Positions 1 through 6,582 of a DNA stretch of 9,619 nucleotides are shown here, piece after piece. The notes below the pieces were generated by a model. That model saw only the letters and a program-made list of their open reading frames with translations, did no database searches and was not told the DNA's origin. Made by a program: the position numbers and the translations under genes. Position 1 is the first letter of the stretch, and each line of letters begins with the position of its first letter. The stretch covers positions 1-9,619 of the forward strand of contig CALKJX010000191.1 of NCBI GenBank assembly GCA_937995555.1. The letters run 5' to 3'. This DNA comes from an uncultured Elioraea sp. GTDB taxonomy: Bacteria > Pseudomonadota > Alphaproteobacteria > Acetobacterales > Acetobacteraceae.

Positions 1-743
1 GCGGGCTGACGGCGGCACCGACCATGCACCGCGTGCTGGAGGCGCTCTCGGGCGAGCGTTTCGGTGCCACCCCTGATGTCGCGTTCTTCACCGCCTTCGC
101 GGCGGCGATGCAGCGCGCCTATGCGGAGCGGCTCGCCGGGCTCGGCGACACCAGCGAGGCGAACCCGCGCGCGGCCGAGGCGTGCACGACGCACCTCACC
201 GCAGCGGATGCCGACGGGATGATGGTGTCGATGACGACGACGCTGCTCTCCTCGATGGGCAGCCGCATGGTGCTGCCGCGCACGGGCGTGCTGATGAACA
301 ACGGCGTGTTCTGGTTCGACCCGCGCCCGGGTCAGCCGAACAGCATCGGCCCGCGCAAGCGGCCGCTCTGCAACATGAGCCCGATCGTGGTCGCGCGCGA
401 CGGCCGGCCGGAGATCGCGGCCGGCGCCTCGGGGGGTAGGCGCATCCTCGCTGCCGTGCTGCAGACGCTGCTGTTCGTGCTCGAGTTCGGCATGGACCCG
501 GTCAAGGCCGCACACCAGCCGCGCATCGATGTCAGCGGCGAGACGGGTGTGGCGGCCGATCCGCGGCTCGCCCCCGAGGTCCTTGCCGCGCTGCGCGAAC
601 GCTTCGGCGCCGAGGAGGTCGAGCACACGGTTATGCCGGTGAACTACGCCTGCCCGAACATGATCATGATCGGCGAGGACGGCGGGCGCACGGGCATCAG
701 CGACGTGATGAGCCCCTGGAGCGGCGCGGTCGCCCAGGCGTGA
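1..743 (+). CDS. Gamma-glutamyltransferase-family protein, 3' part (5' end outside window)
   Basis: This is the C-terminal part of an Ntn-hydrolase of the gamma-glutamyltransferase family. These enzymes are made as a proenzyme that cleaves itself in front of a catalytic Thr, normally in the periplasm. The reading frame is open from base 3 to the TGA at 741-743, and the ATG at 24 is probably an internal Met because GGTs are usually 500-600 residues. Counting from that Met, Cys-Thr-Thr-His lies at residues 54-57, with T55 the predicted nucleophile. A glycine-rich segment GASGGRRI (134-141) matches the conserved GSPGGSRI oxyanion region. The short form MSPIVV (118-123) is also typical. Several residues that hold the gamma-glutamyl group in the E. 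coli enzyme are replaced, so the substrate may not be glutathione. The gene ends 13 bases from the convergent deacetylase-family gene. Family assignment is firm; substrate is unknown. Confidence 0.88.
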   Translation, partial: GLTAAPTMHRVLEALSGERFGATPDVAFFTAFAAAMQRAYAERLAGLGDTSEANPRAAEACTTHLTAADADGMMVSMTTTLLSSMGSRMVLPRTGVLMNNGVFWFDPRPGQPNSIGPRKRPLCNMSPIVVARDGRPEIAAGASGGRRILAAVLQTLLFVLEFGMDPVKAAHQPRIDVSGETGVAADPRLAPEVLAALRERFGAEEVEHTVMPVNYACPNMIMIGEDGGRTGISDVMSPWSGAVAQA

Positions 744-756
744 GCGAGCGTGGCCG

Positions 757-1686
757 TCAGCTCCCCTTCGGCTGCAGCCCCGCTTGCTCCGCGCACCAGC
801 GCGCCGTCTCCTCGTGGGTCGCGAACCACACGCCGGGCTTGGCCTTCATGTACGCGACCAGCCGATCGAGCAGCTTCAGGCGCGAGCGGTGGCCGATCAC
901 GTGCGGGTGCATCGTCAGCAGGAACATCCCGCCTTCCTCGTAGGCGCCGTCGAACTCGGCGCGGAAGATCTCCTCGACCGCCGAGGGCGGCGTGTACGGG
1001 CGCAACGCCGAGAACCGCACCATGTTGAAATAGACCGCGTCGTCGCGGATCCATTCCGGCGGCAGCTCGACGATGCCGGTCGGCTCGCCATCCGCCACCA
1101 GCTCATAGGCGTCATCATCGCCCATGAGGCTGGAGTCGTAGAGCAGCCCCAGCTCGCGGATGATCGACATGGTGGCGGTCGAGAAGTCCCACGAGGCGGT
1201 GCGCATGCCCACCGGCCGCCGGCCGGCGATCTTCTCCAGCGTATCGGCGGCGCGGAAGGTCAGGTCGCGTTCGGCGGCCGGAGGCAGGGTGGTGTTGGCT
1301 TCGTGGATCCAGGAGTGGATGCCGATCTCGTGGCCCTCATCGGCCACCGCGCGCACCTCGTCCGGATAGAGCAGCGCCGAGACCGCGGGATAGAAGAACG
1401 TCGCGCGCACGCCATGCCGGTCGAGCAGACGGCGGATGCGCGGCATTGCCTGGCGGTTGCCGTACTGTCCCTGGCTGATGCGCATCGGGCTCTCGTCGGC
1501 GTCGCGCAGCGGGATCGTGTCGTGATCGGCATCGAACGAGAGCGTGACGCAGCAGCGCGCGCCGCCGGGCCAGGACGAGGGCCGGAGCGACCGGCCGGCG
1601 CGGGCGCGATTGACGATGCGGCGCCAGACCTCCTCCGGCCACTCCCAGGGCTGGCCGTGCTGGCGCGTCGTCTCTGTCTCGGGCAT
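757..1686 (-). CDS. Polysaccharide deacetylase (NodB-fold) family hydrolase
   Basis: The 309-residue protein belongs to carbohydrate esterase 4/NodB-fold hydrolases, metal-dependent enzymes that remove acyl groups from amides or, in PuuE-like members, open small cyclic amides. Motif 1 is SFDAD (50-54), with D52 the likely base and D54 a metal ligand. Motif 2 is HSWIH (124-128), giving metal ligands H124 and H128. R162 lies in a RTASWDFS segment where many relatives have Pro in the third position. DSSLMGDDDAY (184-194) and TMHPH (258-262, H260) complete the set and are typical of the HP0310/PuuE-like subgroup. No signal peptide is visible, so it probably acts in the cytoplasm, which argues against a cell-wall substrate. 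The ATG lies 3 bases past the stop of the upstream isochorismatase-family gene, so the two are surely co-transcribed. Fold is secure; substrate is not. Confidence 0.9.
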   Translation of the reverse strand: MPETETTRQHGQPWEWPEEVWRRIVNRARAGRSLRPSSWPGGARCCVTLSFDADHDTIPLRDADESPMRISQGQYGNRQAMPRIRRLLDRHGVRATFFYPAVSALLYPDEVRAVADEGHEIGIHSWIHEANTTLPPAAERDLTFRAADTLEKIAGRRPVGMRTASWDFSTATMSIIRELGLLYDSSLMGDDDAYELVADGEPTGIVELPPEWIRDDAVYFNMVRFSALRPYTPPSAVEEIFRAEFDGAYEEGGMFLLTMHPHVIGHRSRLKLLDRLVAYMKAKPGVWFATHEETARWCAEQAGLQPKGS

Positions 1687-1689
1687 CGC

Positions 1690-2382
1690 TCACTCCGCGG
1701 CGCGGGCTGGGGCAAGACGCATCTCGACCTCCGCGAGCACGCGGTCGATCGGCTCGACATCGGCGAACTTCATGTCCATATCGAACAGGTTGGCGCGATG
1801 CGCGGCCGGGCTGCGGTCGCCGACCGCCTCCTCGACCACGATGACGCGGAAGTTGTGCGAGAACGCGTCAGTCACTGCCGCGCGCACGCAGCCCGATGTG
1901 GACACGCCGATCACGACCACCGTATCGACGCCGTCGTAGCGCAGGAAGCTCTCGAGCGGGGTGGCGAAGAACGCGCTCGGCTTGTTCTTCAGGATGATCC
2001 GGTCGCTCGGCCGCGGGCCGTAGGCGTCGGGCCATTGGTCGGCGCGCGGATCGGCCGCGTACTGGAACTCGGCCGCGTTGCCGAGCTTGAGGTTCCAGAT
2101 GCCGCGATAGGTCGGGTGGCTGCGGTCGTCGCGGCGGCTGTAGTAGATCGGCAGGCCGAGCCGTCGGAACACCTCCGTGACGCGCGTGACCGCCGCGATC
2201 AGCTCCGGCATCTCGCGGCCGCACATGTCGTAGGCCGGATCGACGAACATGAAGGTCGTGTCGATGTTGAGCAGGGCCGGCCGCGCGCCGAGGCCGATGC
2301 GCCGGCCGAAGGCGCCCTTGCGGTAGGCCGCCAGATCCTCCTCCGGGATCACGCCCTGCCAGCGGCTGATCTTGTCCTGCAT
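1690..2382 (-). CDS. Isochorismatase-family cysteine amidohydrolase (N-carbamoylsarcosine/maleamate amidohydrolase-like)
   Basis: This 230-residue cysteine hydrolase has the complete catalytic triad of the family: D41 in LLNIDTTFMF, K134 in the LKNKPSAFF segment and C165 in GVSTSGCVRA. The Asp-to-Lys spacing of 93 equals that recalled for N-carbamoylsarcosine amidohydrolase (D51, K144, C177), and Lys-to-Cys is 31 versus 33. The long N-terminal extension before the Asp, the TSGC(V/I)RA motif, and the VGDR...AHRANLFDMDMKFADV tail (187-209) all point to the N-carbamoylsarcosine amidase/NicF (maleamate) branch rather than true isochorismatases. Such enzymes release ammonia from small amides or N-carbamoyl compounds in the cytoplasm. 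It is the middle gene of a three-gene minus-strand operon, 13 bases behind the Bug-type gene, and a GGAGGG Shine-Dalgarno (2387-2392) precedes its ATG. The exact substrate is undetermined. Confidence 0.9.
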   Translation of the reverse strand: MQDKISRWQGVIPEEDLAAYRKGAFGRRIGLGARPALLNIDTTFMFVDPAYDMCGREMPELIAAVTRVTEVFRRLGLPIYYSRRDDRSHPTYRGIWNLKLGNAAEFQYAADPRADQWPDAYGPRPSDRIILKNKPSAFFATPLESFLRYDGVDTVVVIGVSTSGCVRAAVTDAFSHNFRVIVVEEAVGDRSPAAHRANLFDMDMKFADVEPIDRVLAEVEMRLAPARAAE

Positions 2383-2395
2383 CGCGCCCTCCGCC

Positions 2396-3391
2396 TCACT
2401 CCGCCTTCACATTGGCCTCGCGCACGACGCGCGCCCAGCGCGCGAGTTCGCGCTCGACCAGAGCCGCATAATCCGCGGCGCTGCCGCCGCGCGGCACCGT
2501 GCCGCGCTCGGCCAGCGCGCGGCGCAACCCTTCGTCGGCGAGCGCCTGATTGACGGCGCGGTTCATCGCCTCCACCACGCCGGCGGGCGTGTCGGCGTGC
2601 GCGTGCAGGCCGAACCAGGCGACCGTCTCGAAGCCATCGAGGCCGAACGCGGCGCCGAGCTCGGCGAGTGCAGGCACGTCCGGCAGGTCCGGCACACGCC
2701 CGCGGGTCGTCACAGCGAGCGGGATCACGGTGCCGGCCCGGATCTGCGGCAGGGCAGTGGGCAGGTTGTCGATGAAGGTATCGACCTCGCCGGCGATCAC
2801 CGCGGTCATGCCGGGGCCTGCGCCACGGTAAGGCACGTGCAGGATGCGCGCGCCGGTCTGCAACTTGATCAGTTCGCCCGTCAGGTGGGTGCTGGTGCCG
2901 TTCCCGGCGGAGGCGAAGCTGTACTTGTCGGGATTGGCGCGCGCATCCGCGAGGAAGGCCCGGATGTCGCGCGGCACGGGCCGCCGCGCCGAGGCGACCC
3001 AGACATTCGGCACGGTGACGAACAGCGCGACGGCGCGGAAATCCGCGATCGGCCGGTACTGGATGGTCGGATAGAGCGCCGGCGCGATGCCGTGCGACGC
3101 GATCTGGCTCAGGAACAGGCTGTGCTGGTCGTTGCCGTCGCGCACGAACCGCGCAGCACCCACGGTGCTGCCGGCGCCGGGCCAGTTCTCCACGATCGCG
3201 GCGCGGCCGAGGTCGCGCCGCATGGTCTCGGCGAGCAGCCGCGCGACCACGTCGGTGGTGCCGCCGGGCGGGAAGGGCACGATGATGCGGAGATCGCGCT
3301 GCGGCCAGGCCTGCGCGCGCACGATGGCGGGCGCGGCGAGAGGAGCGACGGCCAGTGCGGCCAGCATCGTGCGACGCGTGGTCGAGGACAT
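2396..3391 (-). CDS. Bug-type tripartite tricarboxylate transporter substrate-binding protein
   Basis: This 331-residue periplasmic binding protein belongs to the Bug/TctC family, which captures small carboxylates or amides for TctAB-type transporters or for sensing. A signal peptide at residues 1-26 begins with a twin-arginine-like TTRRTML stretch and ends in VRA before QAWP. The family signature IIVPFPPGGTTD (36-47) follows, with D47 at the ligand site. Then come ENWPGAGSTVGA (68-79), SAGNGTSTHLTGEL (161-174) and HVPYRGAGPGMTAVIAG (185-201). The start at 3391 was chosen because a GGGAG (3400-3404 on the opposite strand) lies 8 bases upstream and the signal peptide begins there. The frame stays open further upstream, but only antisense to the nitrile hydratase gene. 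It is first in a leftward operon with the isochorismatase-like and deacetylase-like genes. No TctA or TctB subunit is in the window, so it looks like an orphan receptor. Confidence 0.93.
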   Translation of the reverse strand: MSSTTRRTMLAALAVAPLAAPAIVRAQAWPQRDLRIIVPFPPGGTTDVVARLLAETMRRDLGRAAIVENWPGAGSTVGAARFVRDGNDQHSLFLSQIASHGIAPALYPTIQYRPIADFRAVALFVTVPNVWVASARRPVPRDIRAFLADARANPDKYSFASAGNGTSTHLTGELIKLQTGARILHVPYRGAGPGMTAVIAGEVDTFIDNLPTALPQIRAGTVIPLAVTTRGRVPDLPDVPALAELGAAFGLDGFETVAWFGLHAHADTPAGVVEAMNRAVNQALADEGLRRALAERGTVPRGGSAADYAALVERELARWARVVREANVKAE

Positions 3392-3469
3392 GCGCGGAAC
3401 TCCCGAGATTGATTGTCGGCGGCAGTGTGCCCACCATCCGCGATCGTGTCGAGCCAAGGAGGAGACGGA
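3392..3469. promoter_or_regulatory. Divergent intergenic region between the two operons
   Basis: The 78 bases separate the leftward Bug-type operon from the rightward nitrile hydratase operon, so they should hold both promoters and any shared operator. TTGTCG at 3413-3418 resembles a -35 box for the plus strand, but no convincing -10 follows at the right distance. On the minus strand TTGGCT (from 3457 to 3452) is similarly unsupported. The role rests on gene orientation, not on recognised boxes. Confidence 0.4.
3456..3464 (+). promoter_or_regulatory. Strong Shine-Dalgarno that fixes the nitrile hydratase start
   Basis: AAGGAGGAG ends 5 bases before the ATG at 3470. It decides the start in favour of that ATG over the in-frame TTG at 3413, which would add 19 residues with no domain value (MSAAVCPPSAIVSS and so on). 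Confidence 0.85.
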
Positions 3470-4444
3470 ATGGCGAGCGAGCGCAGCGGGCCGCATGACG
3501 TGGGTGGCGATCCGGCCGGCCCGATCGCGCGCGCCGAGCACGAGCCAGCGCACTGGGAGAAGGAGGCGGACGCGATCCGCATGCTGCTCGCGGACGGCAC
3601 GCGGCGCTTCTTCACGACCGACGAGACGCGCCGGGTGCAGGAGCAGCTCGACGCCGCGACCTATCGCAGCCTTCCCTACTACGAGCGCTGGATCCACGCC
3701 TTCTCGACGCTGCTGTTCGACAAGGGCGTGCTCACCCGCGCCGAGGTCGAGGCGGAGGAGGCGCGCCTGCGGCGCGAGGGACGCCACCGTCTGCCGGCCG
3801 ATGCCGGGGCACATGATCACGATGATGATCATGACCATGAGCATCAGCCCGACGACGATGAGGGTGAGACCGAGCTGCCGCCGCTGCGGCTGCGCGGCCT
3901 CGCCGTGCGCGAGCGGCTGATCGCGCGCGGCATCCTCACGCGCGCGGAGATCCGCGCCGAGATCGAGCGCATGGACGGCCGCGGCGAGCATCTCGGCGCG
4001 CGGCTCGTCGCGCGCGCCTGGGCCGACCCCGCGTTCCGCGACCGGCTCGCCGCCGACGGCAACGCGGCGGCGGCGGAGCTCGGCATCGCGCCGGCCGCGA
4101 CGCGACTGACGGCGCTCTTCAACACGAAGCGGCTGCACAACCTTGTGGTCTGCACGCTGTGCAGCTGCTATCCGCGCACGGTGCTCGGCCGCCCCCCGGC
4201 CTGGTACAAGAGTCTCGCCTATCGCAGCCGTGCCGTGCGCGAGCCCCGCGCGGTTCTCGCCGAGTTCGGTCTCGCGCTGCCGGACGGGGTCGAGGTGCGT
4301 GTACACGACAGTACGGCCGAGAACCGTTACCTGGTCGTGCCGCTGCGCCCCGCCGGTACCGGGGGCTGGAGCGAGGAGCGGCTCGCGGGTCTGGTCAGCC
4401 GCGATGCGATGATCGGCGTGGCGCAGGCGCGGTGGCCGGCATGA
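3470..4444 (+). CDS. Single-chain cobalt-type nitrile hydratase: beta N-half, His/Asp-rich linker, alpha subunit
   Basis: Nitrile hydratase (NHase) hydrates nitriles to amides at a low-spin metal centre. Residues 7-100 match the N-terminal half of the beta subunit: GPHDVGG (7-13), HWEKEADA (28-35), then a helix that aligns without gaps to the Pseudonocardia thermophila beta subunit (as I recall it) through YRSLPYYERWI (65-75). R54 falls on beta-Arg52, which contacts the oxidised cysteine ligands. Residues 115-131 form an acidic His-rich linker. Residues 139-320 are a full alpha subunit with the metal claw CTLCSC (228-233); Thr in position 2 indicates cobalt. PPAWYKS (242-248), REPRAVLAEFGL (257-268), RPAGTGGWSEE (293-303) and RDAMIGVA (311-318) are further alpha-subunit signatures. 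The beta C-terminal SH3-like half, with the second arginine (beta-Arg157), is missing. Thiocyanate hydrolase splits beta at this place, so a thiocyanate-hydrolase-like activity is an alternative. The gene overlaps the amidase by ATGA. Confidence 0.9.
   Translation: MASERSGPHDVGGDPAGPIARAEHEPAHWEKEADAIRMLLADGTRRFFTTDETRRVQEQLDAATYRSLPYYERWIHAFSTLLFDKGVLTRAEVEAEEARLRREGRHRLPADAGAHDHDDDHDHEHQPDDDEGETELPPLRLRGLAVRERLIARGILTRAEIRAEIERMDGRGEHLGARLVARAWADPAFRDRLAADGNAAAAELGIAPAATRLTALFNTKRLHNLVVCTLCSCYPRTVLGRPPAWYKSLAYRSRAVREPRAVLAEFGLALPDGVEVRVHDSTAENRYLVVPLRPAGTGGWSEERLAGLVSRDAMIGVAQARWPA
3812..3862 (+). repeat. Imperfect GAT/CAT-type trinucleotide tract encoding the His/Asp-rich linker
   Basis: Codons for five His (residues 115, 117, 121, 123, 125) alternate with Asp and Glu codons, then a run of Asp follows. 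The tract is a degenerate GAT/CAT/GAC repeat, visibly poorer in GC than the flanking coding DNA, and could vary in length by slippage. In the protein it is a low-complexity, probably disordered and metal-binding linker between the beta-like and alpha parts. Confidence 0.8.
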
Positions 4445-5832
4445 CCGATCTCGCCACCTTGTCCGCGACCGCCCTGATCCGGGGCTATGCGCGCCGGGCG
4501 TTCTCGCCGCGCGAGGTCGTGCGCGCCTGTCTCGATCGCATCGCCCGACTCGAACCGAGCCTCAATGCGATGACGGTCATCGATGTGGAGGGCGCGGAAC
4601 GCGCCGCGGCTGAGAGCGAGCATCGCTGGTTCGCCGGCCGTCCGCTCGGCGCGCTGGACGGCGTGCCGGCGACGGTGAAGGACCTGATCGACCTCGCCGG
4701 GTTTCCGACGCGGCGCGGCAGCCGCGTGACCGATCCGGCGCCGGTCGCGCATGACGCGCCCTCCGTCATCGGGCTGAAGACCGCCGGTGCCGTGATCATC
4801 GGCAAGACCACGACGACCGAGTTCGGCTGGAAGTCGCCGGGCGACTGCCCGCTGCACGGGATCACGCGCAATCCATGGAACACCGCAGTGACCCCGGGTG
4901 GGTCGTCGGCGGGGGCGGGAGCGGCGTGCGCCGCCGGGTACGCGCCGTTGCATATCGGCACCGACGCCGGCGGTTCGATCCGCATCCCGGCGGCGTGGTG
5001 CGGCATCGTCGGCGTCAAGCCGAGCTTCGGTCGGGTGCCGCAATGGCCGCTTGGTGCTTTCGCGAATGTCGCGGTGGCGGGACCGATGACGCGCAGTGTG
5101 GCGGATGCGGCGTTGATGCTGGGGGCGATGGCGCGCTTCGATTGGCGCGACCCGTTCGTGCTGCCTGACCCCGAGCCCGGCTGGCCCGGTCCCGTGCCGC
5201 CCGAGGTCGCCGGACTCAGGATCGCGATCGTGCGCCGTCCGGGCTTCGCCGCGCCGGCGGATGATGCCGCCTGGGCGGCGGTGGACCGCGCCGCGACGGC
5301 GCTCGACGAGCGCGGCGCGATCGTCGAGGAGGCCGACCCGGATCTGCCCGACACGCGCGCGGTGTTCGTGCAGGTCTGGCAGCACGCGCTCGCGCGGCTG
5401 GTCGGGTCGCTGCCGGATGAGAGGCGCGCGCTGCTCGATCCCGGCCTGTCGGCGCTGGCGCAGCGTGCGCAGCCGATGACCGCGGGGGAGTATCTCGCGA
5501 TCCAGGCGGCGGCGATCGAGACCGCGCACGGCATGGCGGCGTTCCACCGCCGGTTCGATGCGGTGCTGTGTCCGGCGGTGCCGGGGCCGCCGCCGGCGGT
5601 CGATGCGCCGCTGCTGGCGCCGGAGGAGGATCTCTGGCGGCACTGGGCGCCCTGGACCTTCGCCTTCAACCTATCGCGCCAGCCCGCGGTGACGGTGCCG
5701 ACGGGGCCGGGGCCGGACGGCCTGCCGCGCGCCGTTCAGGTGGCGGCCCCGCTCTACGGCGACGCAGTCGCGCTTCGCGTGGCGGCGGCGATCGAGGCGA
5801 CGCTGGAGCCGCGCACGCTGGCGCCGCTGTAG
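4441..5832 (+). CDS. Amidase-signature family amidase
   Basis: This 463-residue serine amidase hydrolyses a carboxamide to the acid and ammonia. It carries the Ser-cisSer-Lys triad: K80 in VPATVKDLID, S155 in TPGGSSAG and S179 in GTDAGGSIRIPA. The spacings of 75 and 24 residues equal those of fatty acid amide hydrolase (K142, S217, S241). The cytoplasmic context and typical length fit a small-amide amidase or an amidase-signature hydrolase of uncertain substrate. Its ATG overlaps the stop of the nitrile hydratase gene (ATGA at 4441-4444), and no strong Shine-Dalgarno precedes it, so translation is probably coupled. The overlap fixes this start; the frame is open further upstream within the preceding gene, but only in its shadow. 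Together with the preceding gene it would convert a nitrile to a carboxylic acid. GatA is unlikely, as GatB and GatC are absent nearby. Confidence 0.92.
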   Translation: MTDLATLSATALIRGYARRAFSPREVVRACLDRIARLEPSLNAMTVIDVEGAERAAAESEHRWFAGRPLGALDGVPATVKDLIDLAGFPTRRGSRVTDPAPVAHDAPSVIGLKTAGAVIIGKTTTTEFGWKSPGDCPLHGITRNPWNTAVTPGGSSAGAGAACAAGYAPLHIGTDAGGSIRIPAAWCGIVGVKPSFGRVPQWPLGAFANVAVAGPMTRSVADAALMLGAMARFDWRDPFVLPDPEPGWPGPVPPEVAGLRIAIVRRPGFAAPADDAAWAAVDRAATALDERGAIVEEADPDLPDTRAVFVQVWQHALARLVGSLPDERRALLDPGLSALAQRAQPMTAGEYLAIQAAAIETAHGMAAFHRRFDAVLCPAVPGPPPAVDAPLLAPEEDLWRHWAPWTFAFNLSRQPAVTVPTGPGPDGLPRAVQVAAPLYGDAVALRVAAAIEATLEPRTLAPL

Positions 5833-5848
5833 CCGAGGCGGAACGATC

Positions 5849-6508
5849 ATGACGGCGCGGCCCGTGGTCGGCCTGATGGCCAAGGCGCCGTGCCCGGGCT
5901 TCGCCAAGACGCGGCTGATCCCGGCACTGGGTGATGCCGGCGCGGCCGCGCTCGCCAAGGCGTTCATCGCCGATACCGCCGCGCTGCTGCGTCGCGCGGG
6001 CGTGGCGTCCGTCGTGATCGCGACACCGCCCGAGGCGGTGGAGCTGCTGTCCGCGCTGACGGGGTTTCCTGCGATCCCGCAGCGAGAGGGGGATCTCGGT
6101 GCGCGCCTGGCCGGCGCGTTCGCCGATCTGTTCGCGTGCGGTCACGCGCCGGCGCTGCTGGTCGGGACGGACAGTCCGACGCAACCGCCCGGGCATGTCG
6201 CCGAGGCGCTTGCCCTGTGCGTCGCCCATCCCGAGGCGCTGGTGCTCGGGCCGGCCGAGGATGGTGGCTACTGGTGCGTCGGCCTGTCGCGGCCCGTGCC
6301 GGGCATCTTCGAAGGCATCGCCTGGGGCACGGGGTCGGTCCTGGCCGAGACGCGCGCCCAGGCGGCGCGGCTTGGCGTGCCCGTCATGTTCGGGCCGCGC
6401 TGGCATGACGTGGACGAGCCGGGCGACCTGGCGGGCCTGCGGCGCGAGCTCGCCGACGATCCGGCGCTGGCGCCGCACACTCGGGCCGTGCTCCGTCGCG
6501 CGCCGTGA
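5849..6508 (+). CDS. TIGR04282/DUF2064 family nucleotide-sugar transferase-like protein
   Basis: The 219-residue protein has a GT-A/nucleotidyltransferase-like fold of the DUF2064 family, which databases often label as arsenosugar biosynthesis glycosyltransferase; the biochemical role is known for few members. Motifs in order: AKAPCPGFAKTRL (11-23) as the nucleotide-binding loop, EGDLGARL (80-87), GTDSP (106-110) holding the metal-binding Asp, AEDGGYW (136-142), WGTGSVL (159-165) and DVDEPGDL (187-194). Every expected motif is present, so it looks intact. It starts 16 bases after the amidase stop, with GAGG at 5835-5838 as a weak ribosome site, and so belongs to the nitrile hydratase operon. 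No radical-SAM ArsS partner is in the window, so an arsenosugar role is not supported here. The link to nitrile metabolism is unclear. Confidence 0.88.
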   Translation: MTARPVVGLMAKAPCPGFAKTRLIPALGDAGAAALAKAFIADTAALLRRAGVASVVIATPPEAVELLSALTGFPAIPQREGDLGARLAGAFADLFACGHAPALLVGTDSPTQPPGHVAEALALCVAHPEALVLGPAEDGGYWCVGLSRPVPGIFEGIAWGTGSVLAETRAQAARLGVPVMFGPRWHDVDEPGDLAGLRRELADDPALAPHTRAVLRRAP

Positions 6509-6582
6509 TGCGATGCCGCATTCTTCGCCGGGCAGGCCGATCCGGCTAGGATGACGGCGAACACCTCGACCGGAGGATCGCC
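6509..6582 (+). promoter_or_regulatory. Intergenic gap with possible weak promoter and Shine-Dalgarno for the second Bug gene
   Basis: The 74 bases before the binding-protein gene contain TAGGAT (6547-6552) as a possible -10 box, with TTCGCC (6524-6529) 17 bases upstream as a poor -35. A clear GGAGG (6572-6576) lies 6 bases before the ATG. The gene may therefore have its own promoter in addition to read-through from the operon. The promoter is a guess; the ribosome site is solid. Confidence 0.35.

Noticed and set aside
784..2553. A 589-codon plus-strand open frame
   Set aside because: It lies antisense to the deacetylase-like and isochorismatase-like genes, which have intact catalytic motifs. 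The frame is open only because of high GC, and its translation is rich in Arg, Ala and His without domains.
3413..3469. Earlier TTG start for the nitrile hydratase gene
   Set aside because: The added residues have no homology value, and AAGGAGGAG sits directly before the ATG at 3470.
3392..4306. Upstream extension of the minus-strand Bug-type gene
   Set aside because: It would run antisense through the nitrile hydratase gene and place 305 residues before a clear signal peptide. The ATG at 3391 with its own GGGAG is the start.
4327..5643. A 438-codon minus-strand open frame opposite the amidase
   Set aside because: The translation is Arg/His-rich low-complexity sequence with no recognisable motif, whereas the plus strand carries the complete amidase signature.
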